The position numbers and the translations under genes were made by a program. 16,285 nucleotides of DNA from JAGWAZ01 sp050248595 (lineage in GTDB: Bacteria > Bacteroidota > Ignavibacteria > OLB7): assembly GCA_050248595.1 (NCBI GenBank), contig JBFWSB010000052.1, positions 1 to 16,285 on the forward strand, read 5' to 3'. Positions 7,048-15,428 of the stretch are shown piece after piece. The stretch's first letter is position 1, and every line of letters begins with the position of its first letter. The notes beneath the pieces are model-generated. The model was not told the DNA's origin, did not search any database, and was given only the letters and a program-made list of their open reading frames with translations.

Positions 7048-8892
7048 ATGATGAATATACAGGAAAAGATTATTGCCTTGCTCGAAGGTGATTTGCGAGA
7101 AGATCAACATGTAGTTGAGTTGATAACACAGTTATCCAATTCACACGAAGATCGATCAATGCTTGTTGAGCACATTGCCCTTTCGAATGCTCTTACTCAG
7201 GCTGTTATACAAGTGAATCCTGATGTTAAAGGCTCTGCCAAATTGTGGAGTCGAATAGATCGATATGAATCAGAGTCTATTGGTTCTGGCACTTGGTCTA
7301 CAAAGCAAGCACTGTCAGGTGTCTTAACGGCTCTTATCATAGGTCTCTGTTTTGGTTATTATTGGGGGAACACTTTTAATAATGAAAATTCTATTAGTCA
7401 AAAGCAACACCCAAAAATTATTGATAGCAACACACCTAATTTGAACACTCAGGTAGCTCCATATGTTGGTGTTGATACAACAGCCAACGGTAGTACCGTT
7501 TTATCAAAGTCACATAGTAGTAGTCTTCAACAGTCTACTACTTCCCCAAAACTTCGCAGCTCTCACACACAGCAAAAGGCCAAGTCAATAGCAGTAACTT
7601 CTTTGGATACAGTTGGCACAACTTCTGCCAATGAGGGTTTCCGCATCTTGTCTCCCAATGGTGGGGAGAAGTATAGAGTGGACGAAACCATTCCTGTCCA
7701 GTGGTCTGGTTCTAATCAGCCCGTTACTATAGAGTTTAGTCGTGACCAAGGCCAAACCTGGAGTGAGATAATTTCCAACGCTACAGGTGGATCGTACCTC
7801 TGGTCAGTGCCTGAGTCGATAAAAACGCTTTTACCCTCCTCCTACTTGATGCGTGCTTCCATTGAGGACACAGGAACAATTGACCCAACTCTGTATAAGG
7901 TTTTTAAGGGGCACGACAGCGGAGCGGCAGTTGCTGAAATTAGTCCTGATGGCAAATACCTACTGACCGTTGGCTCTGATACGCGGGTTATTCTGTGGGA
8001 TATTGCTTCTGGAGAGCGAGTTAAGTATTTGGGCGACCATACCAGTAAAGGGGGGCACACTGCCTACGTGACGTTTGCCCGATTTAACAGCGATGGTAGT
8101 CGTGTAGTGACTTGCTCACAAGATGGAACTGCCAAAGTTTGGGATGTTGTTACCGGTGATCTTCAACAGACTTTTTTCGGAACGACTGAAAATAATCCTG
8201 TGATCTGGAGTGCTGCTTTCAGTCCAGATGGAACTACGATTGCTTTAGGAGAAGATGACGGCTCAATTCGTTTCTGTAGTCTCACTGATGGAGCCACCAT
8301 CAAAGTGCTTTTAGGTGCTCAAACTGAAGCTGTCCGTTATATGGAATACATCCAGGATGGTACTCGAATGATTTCAAGTGGCTCAGACGGAAATGCAGCA
8401 CTTATCGATCTGATTGCCGATACAGTTGTCCAAAATTTCACACACTTCCCATTTCCTGTTTTAGTCAACATGAGCAGAAAAGTTGTTAACGGTATCCAGT
8501 ATGTTCCTTCGCTGACCCGTTTAGGTGATGGTATTATTACCTGCGGATATGATGGTGTTGTAAGATTCTGGGATGTTGGGACAGGAACATTGATCAGGGA
8601 AAGAAGTTTTCATGATGGGAAGCCTGTGTCAGCTATTGTTGTTGGAGAAGGAGGAAAAATCATGGCTTCGATAGGATATGATGGAACCACGAAAATTATC
8701 AGGTTGGATTCGACGAAAGTGGTGGCCACAATACAACCAGATCTTGATAACGAAGTAGCAATGAGTCGTGCTTGTTTCAGCAAGGACATGCGATTTATTG
8801 CTATCTCTCACACCGATGGCAAAGCCACATTGTGGAAACTTAGAAAAACAACAGCTACTGATACCTCGGATGACCTCTGGAGGATAGAATAG
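7048..8892 (+). CDS. Single-pass membrane protein: anti-sigma-like head, stalk, PNGGE domain and WD40 propeller
   Basis: A 614-residue protein. Residues 1-88 are predicted helical and cytoplasmic, with a LLEGDLRED...VVELITQLSN...LVEHIALSNAL pattern resembling anti-sigma heads. There are no cysteines here, so it is not a zinc-binding ZAS domain. One membrane segment spans about 89-107 (VLTALIIGLCFGYYWG). A Ser/Thr/Gln/Asn-rich stalk follows (108-195), then the PNGGE domain (about 197-280) and seven WD40-like blades (about 286-600, the middle ones degenerate: FCSLTDG, ALIDLIADT). It ends in TSDDLWRIE, the same closing strand that ends each module of the secreted protein at 736-3432. It is probably the anti-sigma regulator of the ECF factor 18 bases upstream, sensing through an outward-facing propeller. 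The anti-sigma role is inferred from position and architecture. There is no signal peptide, and the head-in orientation is assumed. ATG 7048 and 7051 are equally possible starts. Confidence 0.8.
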   Translation: MMNIQEKIIALLEGDLREDQHVVELITQLSNSHEDRSMLVEHIALSNALTQAVIQVNPDVKGSAKLWSRIDRYESESIGSGTWSTKQALSGVLTALIIGLCFGYYWGNTFNNENSISQKQHPKIIDSNTPNLNTQVAPYVGVDTTANGSTVLSKSHSSSLQQSTTSPKLRSSHTQQKAKSIAVTSLDTVGTTSANEGFRILSPNGGEKYRVDETIPVQWSGSNQPVTIEFSRDQGQTWSEIISNATGGSYLWSVPESIKTLLPSSYLMRASIEDTGTIDPTLYKVFKGHDSGAAVAEISPDGKYLLTVGSDTRVILWDIASGERVKYLGDHTSKGGHTAYVTFARFNSDGSRVVTCSQDGTAKVWDVVTGDLQQTFFGTTENNPVIWSAAFSPDGTTIALGEDDGSIRFCSLTDGATIKVLLGAQTEAVRYMEYIQDGTRMISSGSDGNAALIDLIADTVVQNFTHFPFPVLVNMSRKVVNGIQYVPSLTRLGDGIITCGYDGVVRFWDVGTGTLIRERSFHDGKPVSAIVVGEGGKIMASIGYDGTTKIIRLDSTKVVATIQPDLDNEVAMSRACFSKDMRFIAISHTDGKATLWKLRKTTATDTSDDLWRIE

Positions 8893-8910
8893 AAGCGAAT
8901 CTTAAAAACC

Positions 8911-11334
8911 TCACCTCATCACCCATCTCCCTACACCCATCCGGTGGCCTGCAACAACGCGGACGATGTACCATCCCGGTTGCAGGTTGCCGGTTAAGGG
9001 GAGAGTGTGGTTTCCTTGTGGGAGGATGTCATCGTACGGTACTGCCACCACTTCTCCAAGTGTGTTGATGATTTCTACTCGAAGGTTCTCTCCAATTCCT
9101 TTCAGGTGAAGGAATGCTTGATCTTCGCTACTTGCTGGGTTGGGGTGGATTGTGATGTTTAGGCTCTCGGTGTTGCGAGATTCTTCCTTCTCTTGTTCAA
9201 CTCCCGAAAAAATTCTATCGATCACTTCGAAGTTATCCATCCCAGCTACAACTAAGATGTTCCCTAACGTATCGGATGCACGAAAGCGAATCTGTACTTG
9301 TTCAGTCAGTCCGATATAGTCGCGGGGAAATATCACAACTCGCTTCCAGCCAGATGTGCTCTTCACTTCGGTGTATGCTTTTTTCCACGTAAAACCATTG
9401 TCGTTTGAAAGTTCTACAACCAGGGAATCGAGAACCGTATCCCGCGCATACTCCACATACCAGCGATCGAATACAATTATCGGGTCGCTATATCCCCGCA
9501 GATTCATTGTTGGGGAAGTGAGGGTGGTTCTTCCACTGTTGATGTCCCCACGCTCTGGAGGGGCAAAGAGAGGAGGCTGGCCAGTAAAGAATATTCTGCT
9601 GTCTGTTCCAGCAGGATCGGTTGGAGGATGTACCCAATCAGAGTTTGGATAGCCGAGGTAGGGACGAAGTCGATTCCACCTACCAGTAACCGCGTTGTCA
9701 GTTGGTGCTTCAAAACTCCACCCTAAGTCGAGCGTGGCATCATCTTGATAGCCGGGAAAGAGTTCTACGGTGATCTCTTCTGTATTCTCATCCGCAATGA
9801 TCATCTTTCGTCCTATCTGATACCCCCACTTGCCAACAATCAATGAGAACTGCACTCCTACCGGCAGGGCAATCTCTGTCTCATCTCCATCAATCCGTAC
9901 TGGTTCTATTTCTCGGTCGACTGTATAAGAGAAAGAAGGTATTGGAAGGCCTGTCTTACCATCAACTGCGCGCAAGGTAAAGGTCTGGAAAGGGATCGGT
10001 TCTAACATGATATCTTGGCGAGTATCTCCATCAACAGTGGTACTAAGCAGAGCTTGCCGATAACCAAAGTGAGAGATTGTTGCCTCCACACGTTCACCAT
10101 TTACACTGCCGATATAGTATTCTCCGGCACTATTGCTTGTTGTGGCATCTTTCTTTCCAACCACATTAACGGTAGCATTCGGTATTGGGTCGCCCGTGAC
10201 AGCATCCCGCACAACTCCTGAAATCGAGCCTGCTGTTGCGCCGTTGAACTCCAGAACGTAGAGACCACTATTTCGATCACTTGCTAAAATTTTCCCTGAA
10301 GGGAAGTGAGGGTAGACTTCCCATACACCGTTGAATCCTCCGTCTGGCCCTAAATAGGTGTCGAAGAAACCGACTTCGCGTGGATGGTATGGATCAATCA
10401 AATCAACAATTCGAACCCCGGCAGTATACCAGGCAATGTAAGCGTACCGTCCTCGGATTCGAGGGTTGTGAATCGTTTCCACAATGTTCGGGGTGTATTC
10501 TCCCACCTTCACGATGTCGTCTGGATCGCTGATATCCCAAACTTTCAAAGTCTTCGGTGTAAATCCAACCTCATCAGCTGTTACGGCATATCGTCCGTCG
10601 GCGAGGAGTCCGGTGCTGTGCGTACCACTGAAAGGATAGGTGATTGTGCCGAGGTGGACCGGATTCGCCTTATCCGATACATCGTAGATGTCCCCACCAT
10701 CTCCATTGATTGCGGCTCCTACCAATGTATCGTTTCGAACAAAAGCATCGTGGAAGTAGTGGGGATCTACCTCTCCAACTCGTTGTGGATTTGCAGGGTC
10801 AGGTTCTAAGTCGAGGATCACTGCTCCACCATTGACGCCTGCCTCAGCACGAGTTCCCATGGCGTAGAGATAGTGGTCGGCCATCCAGAGTGTGTGGGCA
10901 CTGATAAAGTTGGTGGTGTCTGTTCGCACCAGATAGGCTGTGTCGGGTAGGTCCGCGAGATCTACGATCTGTAGGCCAGCACCTGCTGCCACATCTCTGT
11001 TCTCGGTACAGATGTATGCGAAGTTTTTGTAGAACTTGATGTTCCGCCAAGATGACTTTGGCCCAGGGATGAATCCAACCTGACGGATCGGCTTCTCCGT
11101 GATGTCAATGATATATGCCCCTACTTGCGTTCCGAAAAACGCATACTCTCTCCCGTTTGGTGCTACGTAACCCCAACATGAATTATGGAGTCCCCCCGCG
11201 TCAGCGTTGGTGATTGGTTCAATGTGGTCGAAGAGGGTTATGTTCTTCGCCGGAATATCCCTGGGCTGAGCCAATATGTTGGCACTTCCCAGAAGGGCGA
11301 GCAGGAGGAGAATAATCTGAAGACGAAGAGACAT
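8911..11334 (-). CDS. Secreted choice-of-anchor-B family protein with T9SS sorting domain
   Basis: An 807-residue exported protein. The signal peptide is residues 1-22 (leucine-rich core, cleavage after NILA). Residues about 30-365 form an LVIVD-type propeller typical of the choice-of-anchor-B family. Its marks are HNSCWGYVAPNGREYAFFG, VGAYIIDITE, SSWRNIKFYKNFAYI, LQIVDLADLP, PHYFHDAFVR, GDIYDVSDKANPVHLG, GTHSTGLLADGRYAVTADE, LKVWDISDPDDIVKVGEY and NSGLYVLEF. A carboxypeptidase-regulatory-like beta-sandwich follows (369-445, GSISGVVRDAVTGDPIPNATV). Then comes a less clear jelly-roll-like region (about 530-705, ending MDNFEVIDR) and a T9SS type A tail (725-807, with HPNPASSEDQAF and GWYIVRVVAG). 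Attachment to the cell surface or release through the outer membrane is expected; the molecular function is not known. It lies downstream of the YVTN/cytochrome gene on the same strand, 135 bases away, possibly co-transcribed. It converges with the WD40 gene, whose stop is 18 bases away, with no clear hairpin between. Confidence 0.87.
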   Translation of the reverse strand: MSLRLQIILLLLALLGSANILAQPRDIPAKNITLFDHIEPITNADAGGLHNSCWGYVAPNGREYAFFGTQVGAYIIDITEKPIRQVGFIPGPKSSWRNIKFYKNFAYICTENRDVAAGAGLQIVDLADLPDTAYLVRTDTTNFISAHTLWMADHYLYAMGTRAEAGVNGGAVILDLEPDPANPQRVGEVDPHYFHDAFVRNDTLVGAAINGDGGDIYDVSDKANPVHLGTITYPFSGTHSTGLLADGRYAVTADEVGFTPKTLKVWDISDPDDIVKVGEYTPNIVETIHNPRIRGRYAYIAWYTAGVRIVDLIDPYHPREVGFFDTYLGPDGGFNGVWEVYPHFPSGKILASDRNSGLYVLEFNGATAGSISGVVRDAVTGDPIPNATVNVVGKKDATTSNSAGEYYIGSVNGERVEATISHFGYRQALLSTTVDGDTRQDIMLEPIPFQTFTLRAVDGKTGLPIPSFSYTVDREIEPVRIDGDETEIALPVGVQFSLIVGKWGYQIGRKMIIADENTEEITVELFPGYQDDATLDLGWSFEAPTDNAVTGRWNRLRPYLGYPNSDWVHPPTDPAGTDSRIFFTGQPPLFAPPERGDINSGRTTLTSPTMNLRGYSDPIIVFDRWYVEYARDTVLDSLVVELSNDNGFTWKKAYTEVKSTSGWKRVVIFPRDYIGLTEQVQIRFRASDTLGNILVVAGMDNFEVIDRIFSGVEQEKEESRNTESLNITIHPNPASSEDQAFLHLKGIGENLRVEIINTLGEVVAVPYDDILPQGNHTLPLTGNLQPGWYIVRVVAGHRMGVGRWVMR

Positions 11335-11469
11335 AGTAGTTCAAATTCAAAAGTAAAAGATGAAAAGTGGGAGAGGGGATTCTTCGAGTCGAGCAATAGA
11401 AAACTGGGAGATGGCATCACTGGCCTCTCCTCTAAGCTCTTGTATCGTTAACTTTGAACTCCTCTCGTT

Positions 11470-12933
11470 CTATTCTCGAATCGCAATTCCAGCCGCAAAT
11501 CCTCCAACCTCAATCTGTTGTTCTATCGTGCTGGTGGCTACGTCGATAACGTAGATGATGCCCGGAATCACGTCGGTTCCGTCAACAGGGTGGTGTAAGT
11601 TCTCCCCCCCTGCCTGATTTTCGCAGCTCACGTATGCCCTTTTTCCATCGGAAGTGAAAGCAATTCCGTGAGGTTGCGAAAGGATGCCGCCGATTGTCGC
11701 TATCACCTGCCGTGATCCTACGTCAACGATTGAAATATTATTCGATCCTTGATTGGGAACCCAAAATTGTTTGCCGTCCGGAGTTAGGGCAGCTATCAGC
11801 GGCCTGTTGCCTACGCTGATGCTGTCGACAACTTGGTCTGTTGATAGATCAACTACACGCACCTCCTTGCTCTTGCGGCAGGTGACAAACATTTGCCCGT
11901 TCGATGTAATCTCCCCTTGGTACGGCTCGTGTACAGCACCATTGGCTGCCGCAGGGGGAGAACCAGGAACTATCGGAATGCGTGCAACAACTTCATTCGT
12001 TGTCAAATCGATTTTACTGATGTCGTCACTCCCAGCGTTCATGGTATACAAGAACCTTTCATCCCTACTCAAGGTTACGCCGTGTGGTGCTTTCCCCTCA
12101 ACATCAATGTTCTCCGTCGATGTCATATTGACGGCGTCTACCTTCGTGACAAATTCCTGCTGAAATGTAAGGTCGAAGTTCGATACGTAGAGAGTTGAGC
12201 CGTCGCTCGTAACCCGAATTTGAGCGGGGGAAAGCCCGACCTGAGTTTCGCCAAGTTTGCTAAAGGTTCGCGCATCGTACTTCTCCACAACTCCTGAAGA
12301 AACCAGGTTGATATAGATGTAGCGTTTATCAGGCGAGATTGTGATGTTGTGAGGAGCTTCGATTGTGGCTGGGCTTGGTTGTGAACCGACTTCAATGTAG
12401 CGGGCAACAAAGTTTGTCTGAATGTCTACTACTGAAATAACATCTTCGCTTTGGCAGGTAACAAAGACTCGTGGTCGTTCTTCACCAGCCAGAGGAACCA
12501 CTCCCTCATCGTTCTTTGCTCCTTCATCAATCCACTGTTTGATTGCCTTGATCTGTTCAAATGGAAGTGGGTCGCGGCTTAGGGGCATTCGGAATTCGGT
12601 TACTGTTGGGCCAAGCGTGGCGTCGGTGTTTATATGTTGGAAGAGGTGACTTCGTGCTCCACTGTAGGGAACAACAACGCCTCCAAACTCAGAGCCTTCC
12701 ATCACTCGATCCCAAGAGTTGAGTGAAAGCCCCGCTTCGTTTTCATCTCCGATATGGCATCCACTTCCGGCACATGAGTTTTGGAAGATCGGATCGATAT
12801 GCTTTGAGTAGATAATCGCCTCTCCCGGTTCTGGTAGAACAACTGGGGGAGGACCTGTCGTCTCCTCACCACACCCGATGCCGATGAGAGTTGAAAAAAT
12901 TAAAAGTGTGGAAAACAGAATAGTTGATCGCAT
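11470..12933 (-). CDS. Exported YVTN-family beta-propeller with N-terminal cytochrome-c-like domain
   Basis: A 487-residue exported protein. The start is set at ATG 12933 because it opens directly into a signal sequence (MRSTILFSTLLIFSTLIGIGC). The upstream in-frame 57 residues are unlike a protein N-terminus, and AAGAAGAGAG precedes this ATG. Cys21 in GIGCGEE may be lipidated, although the -3 residue is Gly rather than Leu. Residues about 37-143 resemble a cytochrome-c domain: SKHIDPIFQNSCAGSGCHIG with Cys54, Cys59 and His60, a possible Met116 ligand in EFRMPLS, and IKQWIDEGAKND. The haem motif is CX4CH rather than CX2CH. Residues about 150-487 are a YncE/YVTN propeller with repeats such as SVVDIQTNFVARYIEVGS, ISPDKRYIYINL, KIDLTTNEVVARIPI, VVDLSTDQVVDSISVGNRP and IVDVGSRQVIATI. 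A periplasmic or surface redox or metal-linked role is possible; haem binding is not proven. Divergent from mgtE. Confidence 0.83.
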   Translation of the reverse strand: MRSTILFSTLLIFSTLIGIGCGEETTGPPPVVLPEPGEAIIYSKHIDPIFQNSCAGSGCHIGDENEAGLSLNSWDRVMEGSEFGGVVVPYSGARSHLFQHINTDATLGPTVTEFRMPLSRDPLPFEQIKAIKQWIDEGAKNDEGVVPLAGEERPRVFVTCQSEDVISVVDIQTNFVARYIEVGSQPSPATIEAPHNITISPDKRYIYINLVSSGVVEKYDARTFSKLGETQVGLSPAQIRVTSDGSTLYVSNFDLTFQQEFVTKVDAVNMTSTENIDVEGKAPHGVTLSRDERFLYTMNAGSDDISKIDLTTNEVVARIPIVPGSPPAAANGAVHEPYQGEITSNGQMFVTCRKSKEVRVVDLSTDQVVDSISVGNRPLIAALTPDGKQFWVPNQGSNNISIVDVGSRQVIATIGGILSQPHGIAFTSDGKRAYVSCENQAGGENLHHPVDGTDVIPGIIYVIDVATSTIEQQIEVGGFAAGIAIRE

Positions 12934-13120
12934 GAAAAAACTCTCTTCTTTGCCTTTGGGCAACGGTGAACTGTATGACTCTGTTGGTTGCTCCTTCTTC
13001 CTGATTTGAAGATCGAGTGGGAAGGACGAACTTTTATACAACGAATTGATGTAAAGATGGGATAATTTCCTGATTTTCTCACCCTTTGTCGAATCTCCGT
13101 ACATTTGCCTCGCCCTTTGC

Positions 13121-13125
13121 AGGAG
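13121..13125 (+). promoter_or_regulatory. Shine-Dalgarno sequence of mgtE
   Basis: AGGAG lies seven bases before the ATG at 13133. It is one of the few strong ribosome-binding sites in the window and fixes the start. Confidence 0.75.
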
Positions 13126-13132
13126 CTATTCC

Positions 13133-14527
13133 ATGCAGCATCAAGAGAACCAAACGATACCGACCGTAGCGCGCGAAATGATCGATGAGATTGAAGTTCT
13201 TGTCGAATCGGGTGACTATGGTGCTTTGCGGGATCGACTATCCGATTTGCATCCAGCTGACATTGCTGGTTTGCTCGAATATCTGCAAGAAGAAGATCGG
13301 CATACACTCCTTTCCCTTATTGAAGATAATCGTCTTGGCGAGACGGTTCTCCACCTTCCAGAGGAGCAGCGTGAGGAATATCTTGATGAGCTTGGCCCTT
13401 CCCGCATTGCCGAGATCGTTGATGAACTTGATCCCGACGATGCGGCTGATGTTATCTCGGAACTTTCTGATGAGATAGCTGAGCAGGTTCTCGGGCAGAT
13501 GCAGCGGGTTGACAGCGAGTCAACCGATGAGATTCGAGAACTGTTGCGCTACGATGAAGAGACGGCTGGCGGTCGTATGACGACTGACTACGTCTCGATC
13601 CAACAAGATGAGACCGTGGCCTCAGCTATCGAAAATATCCGTGATGCTGTCCGCGAGTACGAGATCGACATTTACGTTCTCTACGTAGTTGATGCCGAAG
13701 AGAAGTTGGTTGCCTTTGTCCGCCTTCAGGACTTAGTTCTCCACTCTCCCCAAACTCTCGTCAGTTCCTTTATGGTGCGGGATGTAATCGCCGTAACGGC
13801 TGACGAAGATCAGGAGTTGGTTGCTCAGTTGATGCAGCGATATGATCTGATTCACGTTCCGGTTGTTGATAACGAAAACCGTCTGCTCGGCATCGTCACA
13901 TTCGACGACATTGCGGAGATCATCGAAGAGGAGGCAAGCGAGGATATTCTCTACATGGTCGGTGTTACTGACGATGAAGAATCTCCTTCAACTCCAGCTT
14001 TCCTCTCCTTACGTCGGCGTCTTCCTTGGCTTATCATGAATCTCGGTACAGCCTTTATCGCCTCAATGGTGGTTTCGCAATTTGAGGGAACAATCGGCCG
14101 TGTCACGGCACTTGCTGCACTGATGCCGATAGTTGCTGGCATGGGAGGGAATGCAGCCGTTCAGTCGATTGTTGTGATGGTTAGAAGTATCGCACTCGGA
14201 GATTTTGGAAGTGGGAGTAAGGTGCGTGCTCTGGTAAAAGAGGTGACAGTGGGGTTGATGAATGGTCTGGTGTTAGGATTGCTTGCCGGATGTGTGGTTT
14301 GGGGGATGTGGGGCAGTATCCGTCTCGGGATTCTGATTGCCTTGGCGATGTTCGTAAACCTAATTGTTGCTGGTCTGGTGGGAACCACTATTCCGTTACT
14401 TCTTCGGAAACTGAAGTTCGATCCAGCCCTCTCGTCAGGGCCGATCGCAACAACATTTACCGATGTTTGTGGTTTCCTCACCTTCCTCGGCCTGGCGACA
14501 CTTACCCTTTCTTGGTTGTTGGGTTAG
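13133..14527 (+). CDS. mgtE: Magnesium transporter MgtE
   Basis: A 464-residue inner-membrane Mg2+ channel, close to the usual family length of about 450. The acidic N domain (about 38-138) has the family repeats DLHPADIAGLLEYL, LPEEQREEYLDELG and ELDPDDAADVISEL. The CBS pair (about 139-262) includes YDEETAGGRMTTDYVSI, then MVRDVIAVTADEDQELVAQLM and HVPVVDNENRLLGIVTFDDI. A plug-helix region (IIEEEASEDILYMVGV) leads into about five membrane segments (290-464) with RLPWLIMNLGTAFIAS, MPIVAGMGGNAAVQS and TTFTDVCGFLTFLGLA. Asp444 in the last motif matches the pore aspartate (Asp432 in Thermus MgtE). Cytosolic Mg2+ bound between the N and CBS domains closes the channel in characterised homologues, and those acidic surfaces are present. 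No Mg2+ riboswitch is visible in the 199 bases upstream. The gene stands alone, divergent from the YVTN gene. Confidence 0.96.
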   Translation: MQHQENQTIPTVAREMIDEIEVLVESGDYGALRDRLSDLHPADIAGLLEYLQEEDRHTLLSLIEDNRLGETVLHLPEEQREEYLDELGPSRIAEIVDELDPDDAADVISELSDEIAEQVLGQMQRVDSESTDEIRELLRYDEETAGGRMTTDYVSIQQDETVASAIENIRDAVREYEIDIYVLYVVDAEEKLVAFVRLQDLVLHSPQTLVSSFMVRDVIAVTADEDQELVAQLMQRYDLIHVPVVDNENRLLGIVTFDDIAEIIEEEASEDILYMVGVTDDEESPSTPAFLSLRRRLPWLIMNLGTAFIASMVVSQFEGTIGRVTALAALMPIVAGMGGNAAVQSIVVMVRSIALGDFGSGSKVRALVKEVTVGLMNGLVLGLLAGCVVWGMWGSIRLGILIALAMFVNLIVAGLVGTTIPLLLRKLKFDPALSSGPIATTFTDVCGFLTFLGLATLTLSWLLG

Positions 14528-14761
14528 GGGAGATTACACGAGAAGCCCAATCCAAGGCATCGGCTATTAGAATTATATCTATCGAGCGGAAGAACAATCA
14601 GTCTAAAAGTTCGTACTCTCAACTCGTTGTAGAAAGAACTCGATCCTTCTAATGTAATCCCTCTCCATCCAACCCTCAGGCTCTACGCCAAGTGAAATAG
14701 TATCTACACCTAAAACTGAACTCTACCAACTCCTCTCTCTACACACACTCAACTCCCTACA
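14528..14761. other. Intergenic region, pyrimidine-rich on the plus strand, no recognised element
   Basis: This is the longest gene-free stretch (234 bases), lying between the convergent ends of mgtE and the hypothetical gene. The right half is dominated by C and T with short repeats of CTCAACTC (near 14618 and 14748) and CTCTCTCTACACACAC. I see no convincing hairpin with a T-run for either gene. Confidence 0.5.
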
Positions 14762-15328
14762 CTATCTCCACCCTTCTGCAATTGCAAGCTGATCCAGCTC
14801 TTGCTGAAGTGCTTTGCGAGGACCGTTTCGCGTTTCCCGATCTTCTCCATCTGGATATTCACGCTCAAGAATCAAACAGGCCATATAGGCTGCAAGGTCA
14901 CCTACGCAGTACTCATTCTCTCGAGCAATTGGAGCGTCCGGTCCCAGACATGTTAGTGCGTCTGAGTTGTCCATCTCATCAACGAGAAAGGGAATGGCCT
15001 GCTCACGGAATTTGATAACAGTCTCGCCGAAGCGTCCCAAGTGATGACCCGGAAGTCCCCACCACTGGTGCATGAACGCACCTGGAATTGCTTCGCAGTA
15101 GACGCGAACCATTTTATTTAACGGTTCTTCTCCAGCCATCATCAAAAGTTCCTGTGCGATAACGCGCAGCCGATGATCTCCCCGCTCTGACTTAACGATC
15201 TTCTGTAGATCTTCTACTGCTCGATCCCGTTCAAGGATAGTATCTGCTTCCCCACGCAGAAAGATCGCGTCGACTGATGTTTCCTCGAGTGCTTCGCGAA
15301 TTGTGCCAAGACCAATTGCCATGCTCAT
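14762..15328 (-). CDS. Hypothetical protein, probably all-helical and cytoplasmic
   Basis: I do not recognise this 188-residue protein. It has no signal peptide or membrane segment. It begins IGLGTIREALEETSVDAIFLRGEADT and continues with alternating acidic/basic helices (RAVEDLQKIVKSERGDHRLRVIAQELLMM). A central stretch is rich in aromatic residues and histidine (PGAFMHQWWGLPGHHLGRFGETVIKF). IPFLVDEMDN and a terminal helix (RKALQQELDQLAIAEGW) close it. Residues about 20-70 and 100-150 could be HEAT-like helical pairs. The reading frame opens at TTG 15358, but ATG 15328 (or 15322, two codons later) is the likelier start; AAAAGAAA precedes it. The gene is divergent from the exonuclease, with 100 bases between the starts, so the two may share a regulatory region. 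Coding potential is supported by length, codon use and clean helical periodicity. Confidence 0.7.
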   Translation of the reverse strand: MSMAIGLGTIREALEETSVDAIFLRGEADTILERDRAVEDLQKIVKSERGDHRLRVIAQELLMMAGEEPLNKMVRVYCEAIPGAFMHQWWGLPGHHLGRFGETVIKFREQAIPFLVDEMDNSDALTCLGPDAPIARENEYCVGDLAAYMACLILEREYPDGEDRETRNGPRKALQQELDQLAIAEGWR

Positions 15329-15428
15329 ATTTCTTTTCGGTGTTAATACTGATGACAACGTCTTCTCTTCTTCCTTCCGTATTTTGACGTGTCATTATCT
15401 TGTCGCTCGGAATGTAACGCGAATCACC

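Noticed and set aside
10384..10809. 141-codon open frame on the plus strand antisense to the choice-of-anchor-B gene
   Set aside because: It is a shadow frame: no recognisable domains, low-complexity composition, and the opposite strand codes for clear family motifs.
12934..13104. 57-residue extension of the YVTN protein
   Set aside because: It would precede a clean signal peptide; composition is not protein-like, and ATG 12933 has its own purine-rich ribosome-binding site.
13100..13107. TACATTTG resembling the Bacteroidota -7 element TAnnTTTG ahead of mgtE
   Set aside because: The nearest upstream TTG is only 11 bases away, far shorter than the usual spacing, and the site is only about 26 bases from the start codon.
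12934..13132. Possible Mg2+ riboswitch upstream of mgtE
   Set aside because: I see no M-box-like helices and no terminator hairpin in the 199 bases.
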